A DNA stretch of 64,000 nt from Macrosoma leucophasiata (Eukaryota; Arthropoda; Insecta; Lepidoptera; Hedylidae): the NCBI GenBank assembly GCA_036365455.1, contig JAWQUS010000011.1, positions 1,632,001 through 1,696,000 on the forward strand. The letters are read 5' to 3'. The notes under the pieces are model-generated. The model searched no databases, was not told the origin of the DNA, and saw only the letters and a program-made list of their open reading frames with translations. The translations under genes and the position numbers were made by a program. This document shows, in pieces, positions 1-10,122 of the stretch (positions are counted from its first letter, which is position 1; the number at the start of each line of letters is the position of its first letter).

Positions 1-51
1 ACATGCCGTGCCGAGAAGTGCCGCCTTCTGTATTGGACCCCTGATATCTAT

Positions 52-627
52 CTAACTTCCTAACTTGAGCCTCTTGAGATGTTGGTCGAGGCTCTTTGCT
101 ATCAATCCGTTGACCGTGACGACTATCGGCACAATGATGGCCGAATCCACATCCGACATGGCGACAATCTCGTGAGCCAGATCAAGATATTTGATTTCCT
201 TGTCTTTTTCGGCCTTCACGAGATTCCCATCATGAGGGACGGTGATATCGATGATCATTGCGCGGCGCTCCGAGCGGTCTATTACCAATATATCAGGCTT
301 ATTGGCTACAATAGTTCTGTCAGTGATAATAGACCGGTCCCAATACATTGTGGCATGGTCGTTCTCGAGAACTGGGTCGGGCACATACCTGTAGTATGGC
401 ACCTCCATGGCCACAAGACCGTATCGCAAGGCAAGTTGCTGGTGGATAATCCTGGCTACTTGGTTGTGTCTGTGCAAATATTCGCCGTTGGCAAGACTTG
501 AACAGCCGGACACAATATGCCTGATAGATTCACCCGGTCGGTGGCATGCCCGACATATGTCGACCGTTCCATCTTTCAGGATAAATCTCCGGTAGTTATT
601 GGTCATTACCACTTCGTCCATAATTGC
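52..627 (-). pseudogene. C-terminal fragment of a restriction-like-endonuclease (R2/R4-type) non-LTR retrotransposon
   Basis: An open frame of 189 codons with no reverse transcriptase part. Residues 23-40 form a zinc knuckle C-X2-C-X8-H-X4-C (C23, C26, H35, C40), followed by the HIVSGC-type context seen in this group. Around residues 105-130 there is a PD...D-I-T-V-P arrangement (KPDILVIDRS, then IIDITVP) that fits the PD-(D/E)XK nuclease placed C-terminally in early-branching, site-specific LINEs. The family's role is nicking target DNA for target-primed reverse transcription. The fragment is 5'-truncated: the frame stops matching near 627, where an unrelated LINE remnant begins on the plus strand. 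The clade (R4/Dong or a relative) is inferred from memory of the family layout; the endonuclease identity is more secure. Confidence 0.7.
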
Positions 628-631
628 ACAG

Positions 632-1063
632 ACAAAACCCTCATTAAAATATGCATCTCAAATTTGGAACCCGAAGTATACCGTTTACTCTGAGCGGTTA
701 GAACGAATACAACGTAAATTTATCCGATTTCTTAATTTTAGAACTCAGCTTAAAAAGACGGATTACAATACTTCCTGTGCTAAACATCACTTTCTTCCTC
801 TAAAAAATAGACGAGACATTTCCGATATCATCTTTTTAAAAAAAAAATATGATCTTCTCCATAGATTGCCCGGATTTATTAAGTAAATTTTCTCTTTGTA
901 CCCCCATTAGAACTTATCGTAGTAGCCCGCTACTTTCTCTTCCATCAGTAACCACAAATTATCGCCAGAATAGTTTTATCTATCGTTCATGTCAGCTCAT
1001 CAATGCCTTATGCAAACGTACGGATCAGGAGTTCGACCTGGATACAGATAGACAGAGTTAATT
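632..1063 (+). pseudogene. 3' end of a non-LTR reverse transcriptase (Jockey/CR1 group), frameshifted
   Basis: The reading contains QIWNPKYTVYSERLERIQRKF, a pattern from the region after the RT thumb in Jockey- and CR1-group LINE proteins, where a dimly conserved domain precedes the C-terminus. It continues through LLHRLPGFIK to 886. The matching text (Y..NSFIYRSCQLINAL, ending with a stop near 1063) resumes in another frame after an A-run at about 838-848. That slip is most simply a replication or reverse-transcription indel in the homopolymer. The upstream end abuts the minus-strand endonuclease fragment at about 628. No catalytic RT motif remains, so this is a 5'-truncated dead copy. Confidence 0.6.
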
Positions 1064-1249
1064 TCACATGTCGACTCGTGATTTCTTTAATTGTTTTTTT
1101 TTTCCTTCAATGTGGATGATAAGCATATGTATATATATTTATAAGTATGCGTAATTGTAGTATGTACTTTACTGCTTTATTCGTCTTTTTTGTTTTAATA
1201 CAAATACTTTCTTTTTATTTATTTAGTTTTCAGTTTATTCATTTATTTC
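1064..1249. other. AT-rich stretch, probable 3' UTR of the preceding LINE remnant
   Basis: T-rich and A-rich sequence without an open frame of note, following directly on the stop of the RT remnant. No clear tail or target-site duplication could be identified. Confidence 0.3.
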
Positions 1250-2665
1250 ATATAATTAGGCTCCTGGAGAGCACTTTTACATCGTAATGTATAATCGTAA
1301 CTTTTACATGAATAACCACTAATAATAATCAAAAACACATAATAAATTAAATAGACACTGAACAATTTTGTACAATATGGAAAGCATCAATTATTTACAA
1401 ATTCCTCCATTTCCCCATTTCAAAAGAAACTGAGAAAGAATGAATTTGGTCGTCATAATAAAGGTTATTCACTTGGCAGAATTCTAAGGGCAGTCAATAC
1501 TGAGAAGAACTCTGCCACTGAAGAAACTCAGTACAGCTCTTTTGAATATAAACTTAAATCTAATACAGTCTGTAAATCCAAAGTACAGGTTTTCGAAATA
1601 GCCTGGGAGCGATCGCTTCAATCCCATGGTGTAGTGTCATTAAGATAATCACATGTTTTATAATAGTTGCACATGTATAAGCGTTTTTTGATAACTTTCT
1701 TAAATTTATTAATCGAAAGACTTTGAACATCTTCAGGTATTTTGTTAAAGAAGCGTATACATTGACCTCTAAAAGAATTACTCACCCTATGCAGTCGTGT
1801 TGTGTGCACAGACAACTTGTGTTTGTTCCTAGTATTCATATAATTATTAGCTCTACTAGGAAATTCGCTAATGTTTTTACGTACATACAGTACATTTTCG
1901 TAAATGTATTGCGAAGCTGCAGTCAATATATTTATTTCCTTAAATTTATCTCTGAGAGACACTCGCGGACTTAGCCCGTAGATAGCACGCACAGCTCTTT
2001 TCTGTAAAACAAAAATGGTGTTGACATCGGCGGTTTGCCCGGTATAGTAAAATTCCATAGGACATAATACTGTGAAAATAGCTAAAATAAACCAATCGAG
2101 CCGTCTCAACGTCAGTTAAGGATCGTATCTTTTTTACCGCAAACGCTGCGGAGCTTAGTCTACGGACTAGATTGGAAATATGAGGACCCCACTGCAATTT
2201 TGTATCCACGGTTAAGCCAAGAAATACCGTGGAGTCTACTAATTCCAATGCTTCCTCGTTTAGTTTCACATTGGCTGCAACCTGTTTAACGTTAGGTGTA
2301 CAATATTTAATACATTTTGTCTTTCTACTATTTAACAGTAGGTTGTTAGCACTAAACCAATGTACTATTTTAGAGAGGGCATTGTTTACATCGTCACAAG
2401 CTACTTGTTGCCTTTTCATTTTGAATATGAGAGAGGTATCATCTGCAAATAATATCATTTCTTGATTATCGTTAACAATGTATGGCAAGTCATTAATATA
2501 AACTAAAAACAGAAATGGACCCAGAATTGAGCCTTGCGGGACCCCCATATCCATCGAAGTGCCAGGAGATCTCGTTCCATTTATATCAACATACATGGTT
2601 CTCGAGCTTAAATATGAAGTCATAAGTTCGAGAGCGGTATCTCGAATTCCGTAGTGGTATTACGT
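1250..2665 (-). pseudogene. 5'-truncated CR1/Jockey-group LINE with frameshifted RT
   Basis: On the minus strand, text from about 2660 down to 2040 reads as an RT core: YGIRDTALELM, then GVPQGSILGPFLFLVYINDLP and LFADDTSLI, which holds the catalytic Asp pair. Thumb and C-terminal text follow in a second frame (AVRAIYGLSPR, through to a stop at 1618). The two frames overlap between about 1946 and 2109 and the homologous text switches near 2040, so a frameshift breaks the protein. The 3' UTR appears to run down to about 1250. RT motifs before GVPQG are missing, so the copy is 5'-truncated. It is not expected to make an active enzyme. CR1-like versus another Jockey-superfamily clade is not resolved. 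Confidence 0.75.
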
Positions 2666-3355
2666 ATTTATTTATTTACTCTTTTTATGCACGAAGATGG
2701 TGTACATAAAGGCGGACTTAATACTTGTTTAACTGACAAACTTAATAAGCATCAGTGTATATTCACACCGTTTTGCTATGTGTTAAAATGTGTTAGCTAG
2801 AACCGTTCTTTATAATGTCTTTTAAATGTTGCTAATGTCTTTCGCTATCTACTTTTTTTTTATAAGTGGAGACTTGTAAATGATTCTTCCGTTTCTTATA
2901 TTGTATCCACGCTCTAATTGTAATAATCGATAGTCTTCCTAATAAATAAAAATAAATAAATAAATGTAAAGAGTACAAAAATGTTATATTACATAAATAC
3001 TTATGAAAATGATATAACTGTATAATGTAATGATTTCTTCCGGCGCCCCTAATCGCAGTTATAGTTTTGCAAATACGTAACATAAATGTAAAAATGTGTA
3101 TTGTGTGATGTATCAAATACAAGGTGTAGTTGTGCGGGTCTCAAACATATTTTTTAGTAAATTTCAAATATATATCTTTAAATTAATCGAAAATTTTAAG
3201 TGGCCCATTTTCGAAAAAATAGAAAAAATAGTCTGTTGTCATTACGAACGAAGTAACGAAGACTTATGCGAAGTTTATGATATTGAAGAACATAGAAAAA
3301 TAAATATTGCACGGTCTACTCGGAGTTTGGTAAGGTTTTCATGCAAGGCGAAAGC
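2666..3355. other. AT-rich sequence with no recognised feature
   Basis: Only short frames without recognisable motifs. A short ATAAATA-rich patch lies near 2941-2962. I see no repeat family or gene here. Confidence 0.4.
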
Positions 3356-3564
3356 CTGTAGACATCTACACAAAAACCAAAGGTCAACATGTAGATGCGT
3401 TGCCTGAGACATAAGTTATTTTGCCACTGTGATAGTTATTACGGGGCCATACATTACCAACTAACCAGAACACGATAGTGTTGAACCATTTAGCGGCACA
3501 TAGATTAGGTAATCGGGTGGTGCCAAGTCCTCGAGCTCCTACACTGGAACTCCACCACCAATAG
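3356..3564 (-). repeat. Family A dispersed repeat, partial, minus orientation
   Basis: Family A is an unclassified repeat of about 260-310 bp. In plus orientation it starts with ACTGGTGGTAGAGCTC, passes GTAGTGTTCAGCACTATCGT and GCTGCAGTCATCACTTAAC, and ends in CCACTTCCATTACATAAAAA. This copy lacks the 3' end. It lies 35 bp from an oppositely oriented copy. Confidence 0.8.
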
Positions 3565-3598
3565 AATGGAGAATGTAGAAGAAGCACGTACAAGAAGA

Positions 3599-3769
3599 AT
3601 GTACGGCCCTGTTATTTCCGGCACAGAGGCATAACACCTTAGGCCTCAGGAGTGGTAACGCATCTGCATTTTGACCTCGGTCTTTGTGTAAGTGTCTATA
3701 GGCTGCAGATATCACTTAACATCAATGTGAACTGCATGCTTGTTTGCCACTTCCGTTACATAAAAAAAG
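3599..3769 (+). repeat. Family A dispersed repeat, 5'-truncated
   Basis: Begins at the GTACGGCCCTGT internal motif and keeps the complete 3' end with its A-run. It pairs head-to-head with the minus copy immediately upstream. A short match to family D text follows at about 3775-3815. Confidence 0.85.
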
Positions 3770-4104
3770 CACGTGAGGTATCTGTCAGGTCCGGAATATC
3801 TGGCGTTCTACACTTTACAAAAATTGTTAATTAATTGTAACTTATTATTGTAATTGTACAATTTTTTAACTCAATGAAATAGCCAGGCGACTGTACTGGA
3901 GTAAAAGTCAAGTTTCTGTAGGCAATAATATTAACAAACATACAAAATCTCACATTTTTGATGTTAGGATTTCATACGAGTATCTTCTCAGCCTTTCAAC
4001 CTTCACCTGTCAACCACACAAAGTGGATAGGCCCGTATATTGCGTAGAAATGTGCTACTAAAATTATTTACGATCTACAAACGATTGTGGAATTTAGTTT
4101 AAAT

Positions 4105-4231
4105 ATGAAAATATGAAGAAATTGAAGGGAAAAAGTAAAGCCACAATTTCATTTTACTAATACAAATAGTCCGTATCTCTTAAACCTTTGACACATTATT
4201 TCATTGTGAGGCAATACGAAGATTACCGGGG
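4105..4231 (+). mobile_element. Helitron-like 3' end fragment
   Basis: The text ATATGAAGAAATTGAAGGGA, AATAGTCCGTATCTCTTAAA and ATTATTTCATTGTGAGG recurs in a longer copy at 63281-63555. Both end in a GGGKCAGCTAGT-type terminus. Lepidopteran Helitrons commonly end in CTAGT, which is the basis for the class call. Confidence 0.55.
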
Positions 4232-4912
4232 CAGCTAGTATATTATATATATTTATTGTAAATAAAGAATTCTTCTTCACTATTTCACTTTATAAATTCC
4301 GTCATACGTCCAAAGCACATCTTTTGTTGAAATATATAGACATTTTTAATTTTCTGGCAAGATTTAATAAGATTCGGCTTAAATGAAATCCAGGCTTTTT
4401 GTACCTGCAGAAGGGAATGTTTAGGGATTCATTAAGGTTTGATGAAAGCGTCATATATTTGAGCGGGACGATTTATTTTTGCTCCCACGCCTTTTTATGT
4501 AACCCTGGACTTGCTTTTGATAAAATATTCTTGTATTTTTTATATCAGTAATGGGCTCAACGAGCGTGTAGTCGATGGTATGCGATGAGGTATTTACAGA
4601 AAAGAATTTCCTCCAGCAAGAAATTTGCTCGAGATCCTTATTTTGTATTTCGCCAAAGTAAATAAGGTGCATATTAAATCTAAATGTTTCGATGCCTCGG
4701 GCGTGGCAAAGCCAGTGCCTTATGTCTTCAAAACGGGGCTGTAGACTGGTGTGTTTTTCTATTTAATCTCTCCGAACTCTCCGAATCTATTGGATAGTCA
4801 TGTATTTTCAAGACAGGTCCCTCACTGGGTACGCCGAAAAAATTGATCATTTAAGATCTTGAAAAAAAATAAGTAAAATAATAATTATGCATTATGAATT
4901 ATGTGTCTAGAC
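4232..4912. other. AT-rich sequence without a recognised gene
   Basis: The only open frame (73 codons, minus strand, 4451-4672) shows no motif that I know. The last eight bases, 4905-4912, are the left target-site duplication of the hAT element that follows. Confidence 0.35.
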
Positions 4913-5107
4913 CAGAGGTTCCCAAACTATTTTTTCTTGTAGACTCCTTTCAATTTTTTTCTGGTTTCCGTGGACCCTCCTTGCTACATTTATATCACAT
5001 TTCCATATTTCCAAATTTTATTCACTACGATTCGACTCGATGAGGGTCTACCCCATCGAGTCCCATGGACCCTAGGGGGTCTATATGGACCACTTTGGGA
5101 ATCACTG
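4913..5107. mobile_element. Non-autonomous hAT element (195 bp) with perfect 8-bp TSD
   Basis: Terminal inverted repeats begin CAGAGGTTCCCAAACT and end with the complementary TTTGGGAATCACTG (imperfect). The element is flanked on both sides by GTCTAGAC (4905-4912 and 5108-5115). An 8-bp duplication with a TCTAGA core is a known hAT preference. There is no coding capacity. Confidence 0.9.
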
Positions 5108-5248
5108 GTCTAGACTATCCCTATGACCTACTCCGTCTATTAGTGAAAACTAGGTTCAATAGATTTGTCGTGTGTTCAGACGTACAGACGTGGCAGTGGG
5201 TTCAATTATTGATTTGTAGGTATAGATACATGGATTGATACATAAGAA

Positions 5249-5584
5249 CAGGGTTTCTCAAAGTGATGTGAACCCCTAGAGGTTCGCCATTAGTTAAATG
5301 TTTCCAAAATTACTCCTAAAATTAACTCCATTTGTGACAAGAAACAATCACACCCATCCATAGATTTGGTATCTACTTCGCACCCATCACATTAATAGTA
5401 CCCAGTAAAAATATATTTCCGCTGGCATTTTATTTGTTATCTTTTATTGAAATAAAACAACAATTATTTTCAACCGTAATTTTTTTTTTTTGGAGCGATG
5501 CAGTGGTTTATTATTTGAGGGGTTCGCTGTCACCTGGATACTTTTCAACAGGGGTACGTGGAGCCGAAATTTTGAGAAACCCTG
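5249..5584. mobile_element. Non-autonomous hAT element (336 bp) with 8-bp TSD
   Basis: Starts CAGGGTTTCTCAAAG and ends with the near-complementary TTTTGAGAAACCCTG. It is flanked by CATAAGAA (5241-5248) and CATTAGAA (5585-5592), an 8-bp duplication with one mismatch. The open frames inside show no transposase motif. Confidence 0.88.
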
Positions 5585-5592
5585 CATTAGAA

Positions 5593-5942
5593 CAATTATT
5601 TATAGTTATTATTATGACCATGATAGAAAGTCTTCATATCTTCATGTCATATTTAACAATACGAACTTGGACTGCTCATCCAATTTGAGATAACCTGTAG
5701 CTACGTCAACACATTGCATATACATCCAAAGTTCATCCACCCAACTCACAATACACAAACATGTCACTCCACGTCTCCGGGGATTACCAAATATAGACCG
5801 TCATTTGTTACCGACTTGACGTGCCTCTCATTGTTCACTCTTGATAATAGCTACGTCATGGACGCAGCAACTGCGACATAGAAAAGTCATATAGTAACTC
5901 ATTATGCTCATACTGTATGAGAATTATAATCGTTTTTCTTTA
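5593..5942. other. No recognised feature
   Basis: AT-rich unique-looking sequence between the hAT element and the next family A copy. No coding or repeat signal seen. Confidence 0.35.
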
Positions 5943-6225
5943 ATGTAATGAAAGTGGCAAACAAGCATGCAGTTCACCAGTTCACATTGATGTTGAAATT
6001 GAATGATGACTGCAGCCCATAGATCCACACAAAGACCAGAGGTCAAAATGCGGATGCGTTACCACTTCTGAGGCCTATGCCTCTGTGCCGGAAATTACAG
6101 GGAAAGACATTACCACCTGACCGGAACACGATAGTGCTGAACACCACCATTTAAAGGCATGTATATTAAGTAATGCGGTGGTGCCCGTACGAGAGCCGTC
6201 ACTGGAGCTCTACCACCAGTAAAAC
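5943..6225 (-). repeat. Family A dispersed repeat, near full length, minus
   Basis: Runs from the ATGAAAGTGGCAAACAAGC end to GGAGCTCTACCACCAGTAAA. It contains a small internal duplication (CAGTTCAC repeated) near its first 50 bp. Confidence 0.9.
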
Positions 6226-6710
6226 TATCGTATAGCAACAGCACAGAGAGATTCGACCATAGATGCAGGTATTTGACTTAAGCTGTTATTGGTAGTGTTG
6301 GCTCTATCTTTACTTAAACTTCGTGATAAGGCATTATGGTAGACATACTTTTCTCAGAATCTGCATTGCCGCATTCTTCAGATTAAAAACGCTTAACTGT
6401 TAAATATTTACCAAAGTCCTCAACTTTATATCTATACCGATGCGTAAAGATTATGCTATCGATAAAAAAAGCTTTTCTTCGCGAAGTTCATCACAGGTTT
6501 ATGTAGAAAATCTCATTTGAATTTACAAAGTCATTAAAACCACCGCTACAAAGACTATATACTTAATATTTAAATCTGTGCCGCGGGTTTTTACCTAATC
6601 GCTCTTGCGAAGTTAAAAAGATATTTTGCAGACTTGTCATGATCTCTTTTACACCTGCTGCGATAAGACTTAGTTACTAAGAATAGGTCGTTCGTTACCC
6701 AGTAGACCTT
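6226..6710. other. No recognised feature
   Basis: AT-rich sequence with only short frames between two family A copies. Nothing assignable. Confidence 0.3.
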
Positions 6711-6995
6711 TACTGGTGGTAGTTTCAGCGTAGGGACTCAAGGGCGTAGGCACCACCGCATTACCTAATCTATCTGCTGCTAAATGGTAGTGTTCAGCAC
6801 TATTGTGTTCCGGTTAGATGGTAATGTATGGCCCCGTAATAACTATCACAGAGACATAACAATTAATGTCTCAGAAGTGGCAACGCATTTGCGTTTTAAC
6901 CTCTGTTTTTTGTGTGGGTGTCTATAGGCTGCAGTCATCACTTAACATCAATGTAAACTGCATGCTTGTTTGCCACTTCCATTACATAAAAAAAA
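6711..6995 (+). repeat. Family A dispersed repeat, full length, plus
   Basis: Starts ACTGGTGGTAG and ends CCATTACATAAAAAAAA. It carries the TAACTATCACAGAGACATAA variant of the middle section, which marks one of two visible subfamilies. The other subfamily has TTTCCGGCACAGAGGCATAA. Confidence 0.92.
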
Positions 6996-7158
6996 GAATT
7001 AATATTTAACATTAACAATAAAATAAATTTCAAGTCATTATTTATTATCTTTTATAAGTTACCTTACATGTTTATAAGAAGATCTAAAAATAAATTAACT
7101 AAACAAAACACTCATTTATCTTTTTGTTGTAATTATCCAGTTGGTATTTTATATTTTT

Positions 7159-7193
7159 TAGGGTCCAATGCGTTACCTACGCATTGGACCCTA
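7159..7193. repeat. Perfect hairpin: 15-bp arms, 5-nt loop
   Basis: Left arm TAGGGTCCAATGCGT is followed by TACCT and the exact reverse complement. It is isolated in AT-rich DNA and not followed by a T-run. Confidence 0.9.
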
Positions 7194-7401
7194 TTCGAGT
7201 AGGTAATCGATGAAAATTATAAGTTTTTGAATCACTTGCTAAGGCAGATAATAAATTTTAACTTTGGAATCTGTGTCGATTTTTTAACTTCTGCAATTGT
7301 TTAAAGATGCTCTTAAATGTTCTATCATAAAAAAAGAGAGATATAGAGTAACTTTTACATGATAATAACCAAAACATCCCTCGTTAAAGTTTTTTCAAAC
7401 T

Positions 7402-7711
7402 ACCTCAGTAGCATAGTGGTAGCAGGCCACTACCACTACGCTGGGGTATTGGGTTCAATTCCCGGATCGAGGGGCTATCAGAGATAATGGTGTAAAGTCT
7501 TAATACCTCTGGCTCTGGATTTTTCTTTATCTGGAAATTTTACAGTACCTCGAAGTTCGGTATTTTTGGAAATGTCCCCGGAGATGTCAATAGGCACGCC
7601 ACCTGTTACAAGGGCCAAAACGTAACCGGCGAATCGTGATTGTTTGCATGTATGCTTGAATGCATTTATTTCTGCCTACCCCTTTGGGATTACAGCCGTG
7701 AACTACGTTAA
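7402..7711 (+). mobile_element. Family C tRNA-headed SINE, full length
   Basis: The head reads like a tRNA gene, with an A-box-like TAGCATAGTGGTAGCAG and a B-box-like GGGTTCAATTCCC, followed by a tRNA-unrelated body (TCAGAGATAATGGTGTAAAG, ATGTCCCCGGAGATGTCAAT, CAAAACGTAACCGGCGAATC). It ends in TGCCTACCCCTTTGGGATTACAG...ACGTTA. The boxes imply RNA polymerase III transcription. It is mobilised in trans by a LINE, as is usual for SINEs. Confidence 0.85.
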
Positions 7712-8050
7712 AAGTTTTTCCAAAAAATATTGATAGACACCTATATTACAAAGTTATTTATTTATTGGAATAAGTTCCAAACTTTCTTTGCTATCAGTTG
7801 CACGCCTTACTTTGTTCCATAGGGAAGGAAAACTTGCATTCCCGGGAGTGCAAATAAACGAGATGAGGTGAGACTTAACTATGTACTCGTATGTTGTTTG
7901 AATTAGTTTGAAATTTGGTAAACTTGGCTCTCAGTGTGCTAGGATATTTCACTGAATGTATAAGATACGTACATATTATTAACTTCTGCGCATTAAGATA
8001 ATTTGAAGGTGTACGTAATATTACTGCAATGTTTCTACGTTGTAATTTTT
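7712..8050. other. No recognised feature
   Basis: AT-rich sequence between a SINE and a family A copy. No coding or repeat signal seen. Confidence 0.3.
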
Positions 8051-8330
8051 TTATTTTATTTTATGGAAGTGGCAATCAAGTTTGCAGTTCACATTGATAT
8101 TAAGTGCTGACTGCAGCCTATAGACATCCACACAAAGACCAAGGTCAAAATGCAGATGCGTTACCACTCCTGAGGCCTAATGTGTTATGCCTCTGTGCCG
8201 GAAATTACAGGGCCGTACATTAGCACCTGACCGGAACACGATAGTGCTGAACACTACCATCTAGCGTGAAGTATATTAGGTAATGTGGTGCCTGCGCCCG
8301 CGAGCTCCGTCACTGGAGCTCTACCATTAG
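8051..8330 (-). repeat. Family A dispersed repeat, near full length, minus
   Basis: From TTATGGAAGTGGCAATCAAG to GGAGCTCTACCATTAGTA. It belongs to the GCCGGAAATTACAGGGCC subfamily. Confidence 0.9.
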
Positions 8331-8361
8331 TATAGTTACTAAAATGTTTCTGCGTTGTAAT

Positions 8362-8497
8362 TTTATGTAATTAAGGTGGCAAGCAAGCATGCAGTTCACA
8401 TTGATGTTAAGTGATGACTGCAGTCTATAGACACTTACACAAAGAGCAGAGGTCAATATGCAGATGAGTTGCTACCTCTGAGACTTTAGGTATTATC
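8362..8497 (-). repeat. Family A, 3' half only, minus, joined to a plus copy
   Basis: Covers only the 3' half of the repeat and passes directly, without spacer, into the oppositely oriented copy at 8497-8772. This gives an inverted, head-joined chimera. Confidence 0.85.
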
Positions 8498-8772
8498 AGA
8501 GTTCCAGTGACTGAGCTCGCGGGCGTAGGCACCAACGCGTTACCTAGTCTATCTGCCGGGAAATAGTAGTGTACAGCACTAACGTGTTCCGGTTAGATGG
8601 TAATGTATGGCTCCGTAATAACTATCACAGAGATATGACACCTTAGGTCTCAGGGGTGGCAATGCATCTGCATTTTGACCTCTTGTTTTTGTGTAGAAGC
8701 CCCATATAGGCTCCAGTGATCACTTAAAATCAATGTGTGTTGAATTCTTGTTTGCCACCTTCGTTTCATAGA
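8497..8772 (+). repeat. Family A dispersed repeat, plus, joined to a minus copy
   Basis: Starts within AGAGTTCCAGTGACTGAGCTC and ends at the CACCTTCGTTTCATAGAA terminus. It lacks the first few bases of the consensus because of the inverted junction. Confidence 0.88.
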
Positions 8773-9059
8773 AGTGAAGGTTATGTTGTAAGAACGGTGA
8801 TGGTTTGTATGGTTTAAAAAAAGAAGAAATGTGGGCGTGCTACAAGCGTAATCGCCCAATCAAACTTAGTCACGGAGGTCGAGTTTCGACAACTGAGCAC
8901 GAGTATCTTCAAAATGTTTTTATATTATTTCGCATTAACACATGCTTGTGAAATATATTATATTTTTAAAATATTACATTTATATACAATTATTAAGGGT
9001 AAAAGCGACTTCTTTACGATATTCAATAAACTGAAAAGTCTATTATATCGGTTGCCTAA

Positions 9060-9250
9060 CTAGCATAGTTGGTAATAGATGGCGCTGCTGCTACCATAAA
9101 GCAATGCAATAGATGTGAAGGAAAGATTTGGCAAATCGGGCAGGGCTTCAGTAGCTCAATTGGAAGAGCGGCTGGACTAGATTCCCAGTAGGTCGCGAGT
9201 TCGAGTCTCGCCTGAAGTCAAATTTTTCTTTCCATTTTTCTTTAAAAATA
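9060..9250 (+). repeat. Family M repeat carrying a tRNA-like domain
   Basis: Bases 9145-9218 fold as a tRNA cloverleaf: acceptor GCTTCAG with CTGAAGT, D stem GCTC/GAGC, T arm GCGAG-TTCGAGT-CTCGC. The anticodon stem is imperfect. Flanking text on both sides (GCAATGCAATAGATGTGAAG upstream, CAAATTTTTCTTTCCATTTT downstream) recurs around the similar domain at 54066-54143, so this is a dispersed repeat and not a single-copy tRNA gene. The loop would read AGA, but the stem mismatch makes an isotype call unsafe. Confidence 0.7.
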
Positions 9251-9634
9251 TAATATCTTCAAATTTTCTAAATATGTTACTGATGTTGTTTTGTTTTTAT
9301 ATTTATAAATGATTATTCAATACCATCATTATTTTCCATTCGATATACTAAAATAATGAAAACTGAGGTTTCGCTGACGGCTGGTTTGCGCTAGATGCGG
9401 CCCAAATTATTCCTCGTAGGGTCTGTTTTACTAATACAGCCCCGCACCTCCAATTAAATTCAGGCGTAGGATTTACAAAAAATATACCGCTTAATTTAAA
9501 AATACACACTTTTTTAAAATTCCAAATGAAATGAAAGGATGATTGTTTTTGTCCGTGAACAAGATAAAACTGAACGTGATTTTGAAGAACATTTTAAAAA
9601 TTATTCGCGTTGATTTTGTGATTTAACTTTAAAT
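9251..9634. other. No recognised feature
   Basis: AT-rich sequence with no coding or repeat signal that I can name. It ends just before the left copy of a 21-bp direct repeat described in the findings. Confidence 0.3.
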
Positions 9635-9672
9635 TAACGACCCGTGTGTGTATAAATTAAAAAATACTATTT

Positions 9673-9934
9673 ACTGATGGTAGAGCTCTAGTGACTGAGC
9701 TCGCGGGCGTAGGCGCCACCACATTGCCTAATATACTTGCCACTAAATGGTAGTGTTCAACACTATCGTGTTCCGGTCAGGTGGTAATGTACGGCCCTGT
9801 AATTTCCGGCATAGAGGTAACGCATCTGCATTTTAACCTTGGTTCTTGAGTAAGTGTCTATAGGCCGTAGTCATCGCTTAACATCAATGTGAACTGCATG
9901 TTTGTTTGCCACTTCCATAATATTAAAAAAAAAA
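9673..9934 (+). repeat. Family A dispersed repeat, plus
   Basis: Starts CTGATGGTAGAGCTC, with an internal deletion after TTTCCGGCATAGAGG, and ends in a run of ten A. It is fused directly to a family F element at 9935. Confidence 0.9.
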
Positions 9935-10122
9935 CTGGTTGCCTGTAAAGTCGGTTTTACGGGCGAAGATTTTACGTGACAACGTCTTTTTCTCGGTAGA
10001 AAGGCATTCGCCGGTCCGGCAGGCCTCTCTCTCGTTCGGTGACTCATCGTTACGTTACCGGGCGTTACACTTTTTCATGAGTGATTCCGAGCCGCAACCT
10101 AATTTAAGACGTTGTCACGTCA
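9935..10122 (+). repeat. Family F 188-bp element, copy 1
   Basis: One of four copies of exactly 188 bp. It starts CTGGTTGCCTGTAAAGTCGG after an A-run and ends GACGTTGTCACGTCA. An inverted pair ACGTGACAACGTCTT / AAGACGTTGTCACGT closes an inner domain. By eye this copy differs from the others at one base (GATTCC instead of GACTCC). Read in the opposite direction, each copy ends in a run of 7-11 T. A frame of about 63 codons is open in all copies but lacks a conserved ATG start. The class is unknown to me. Confidence 0.9.
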
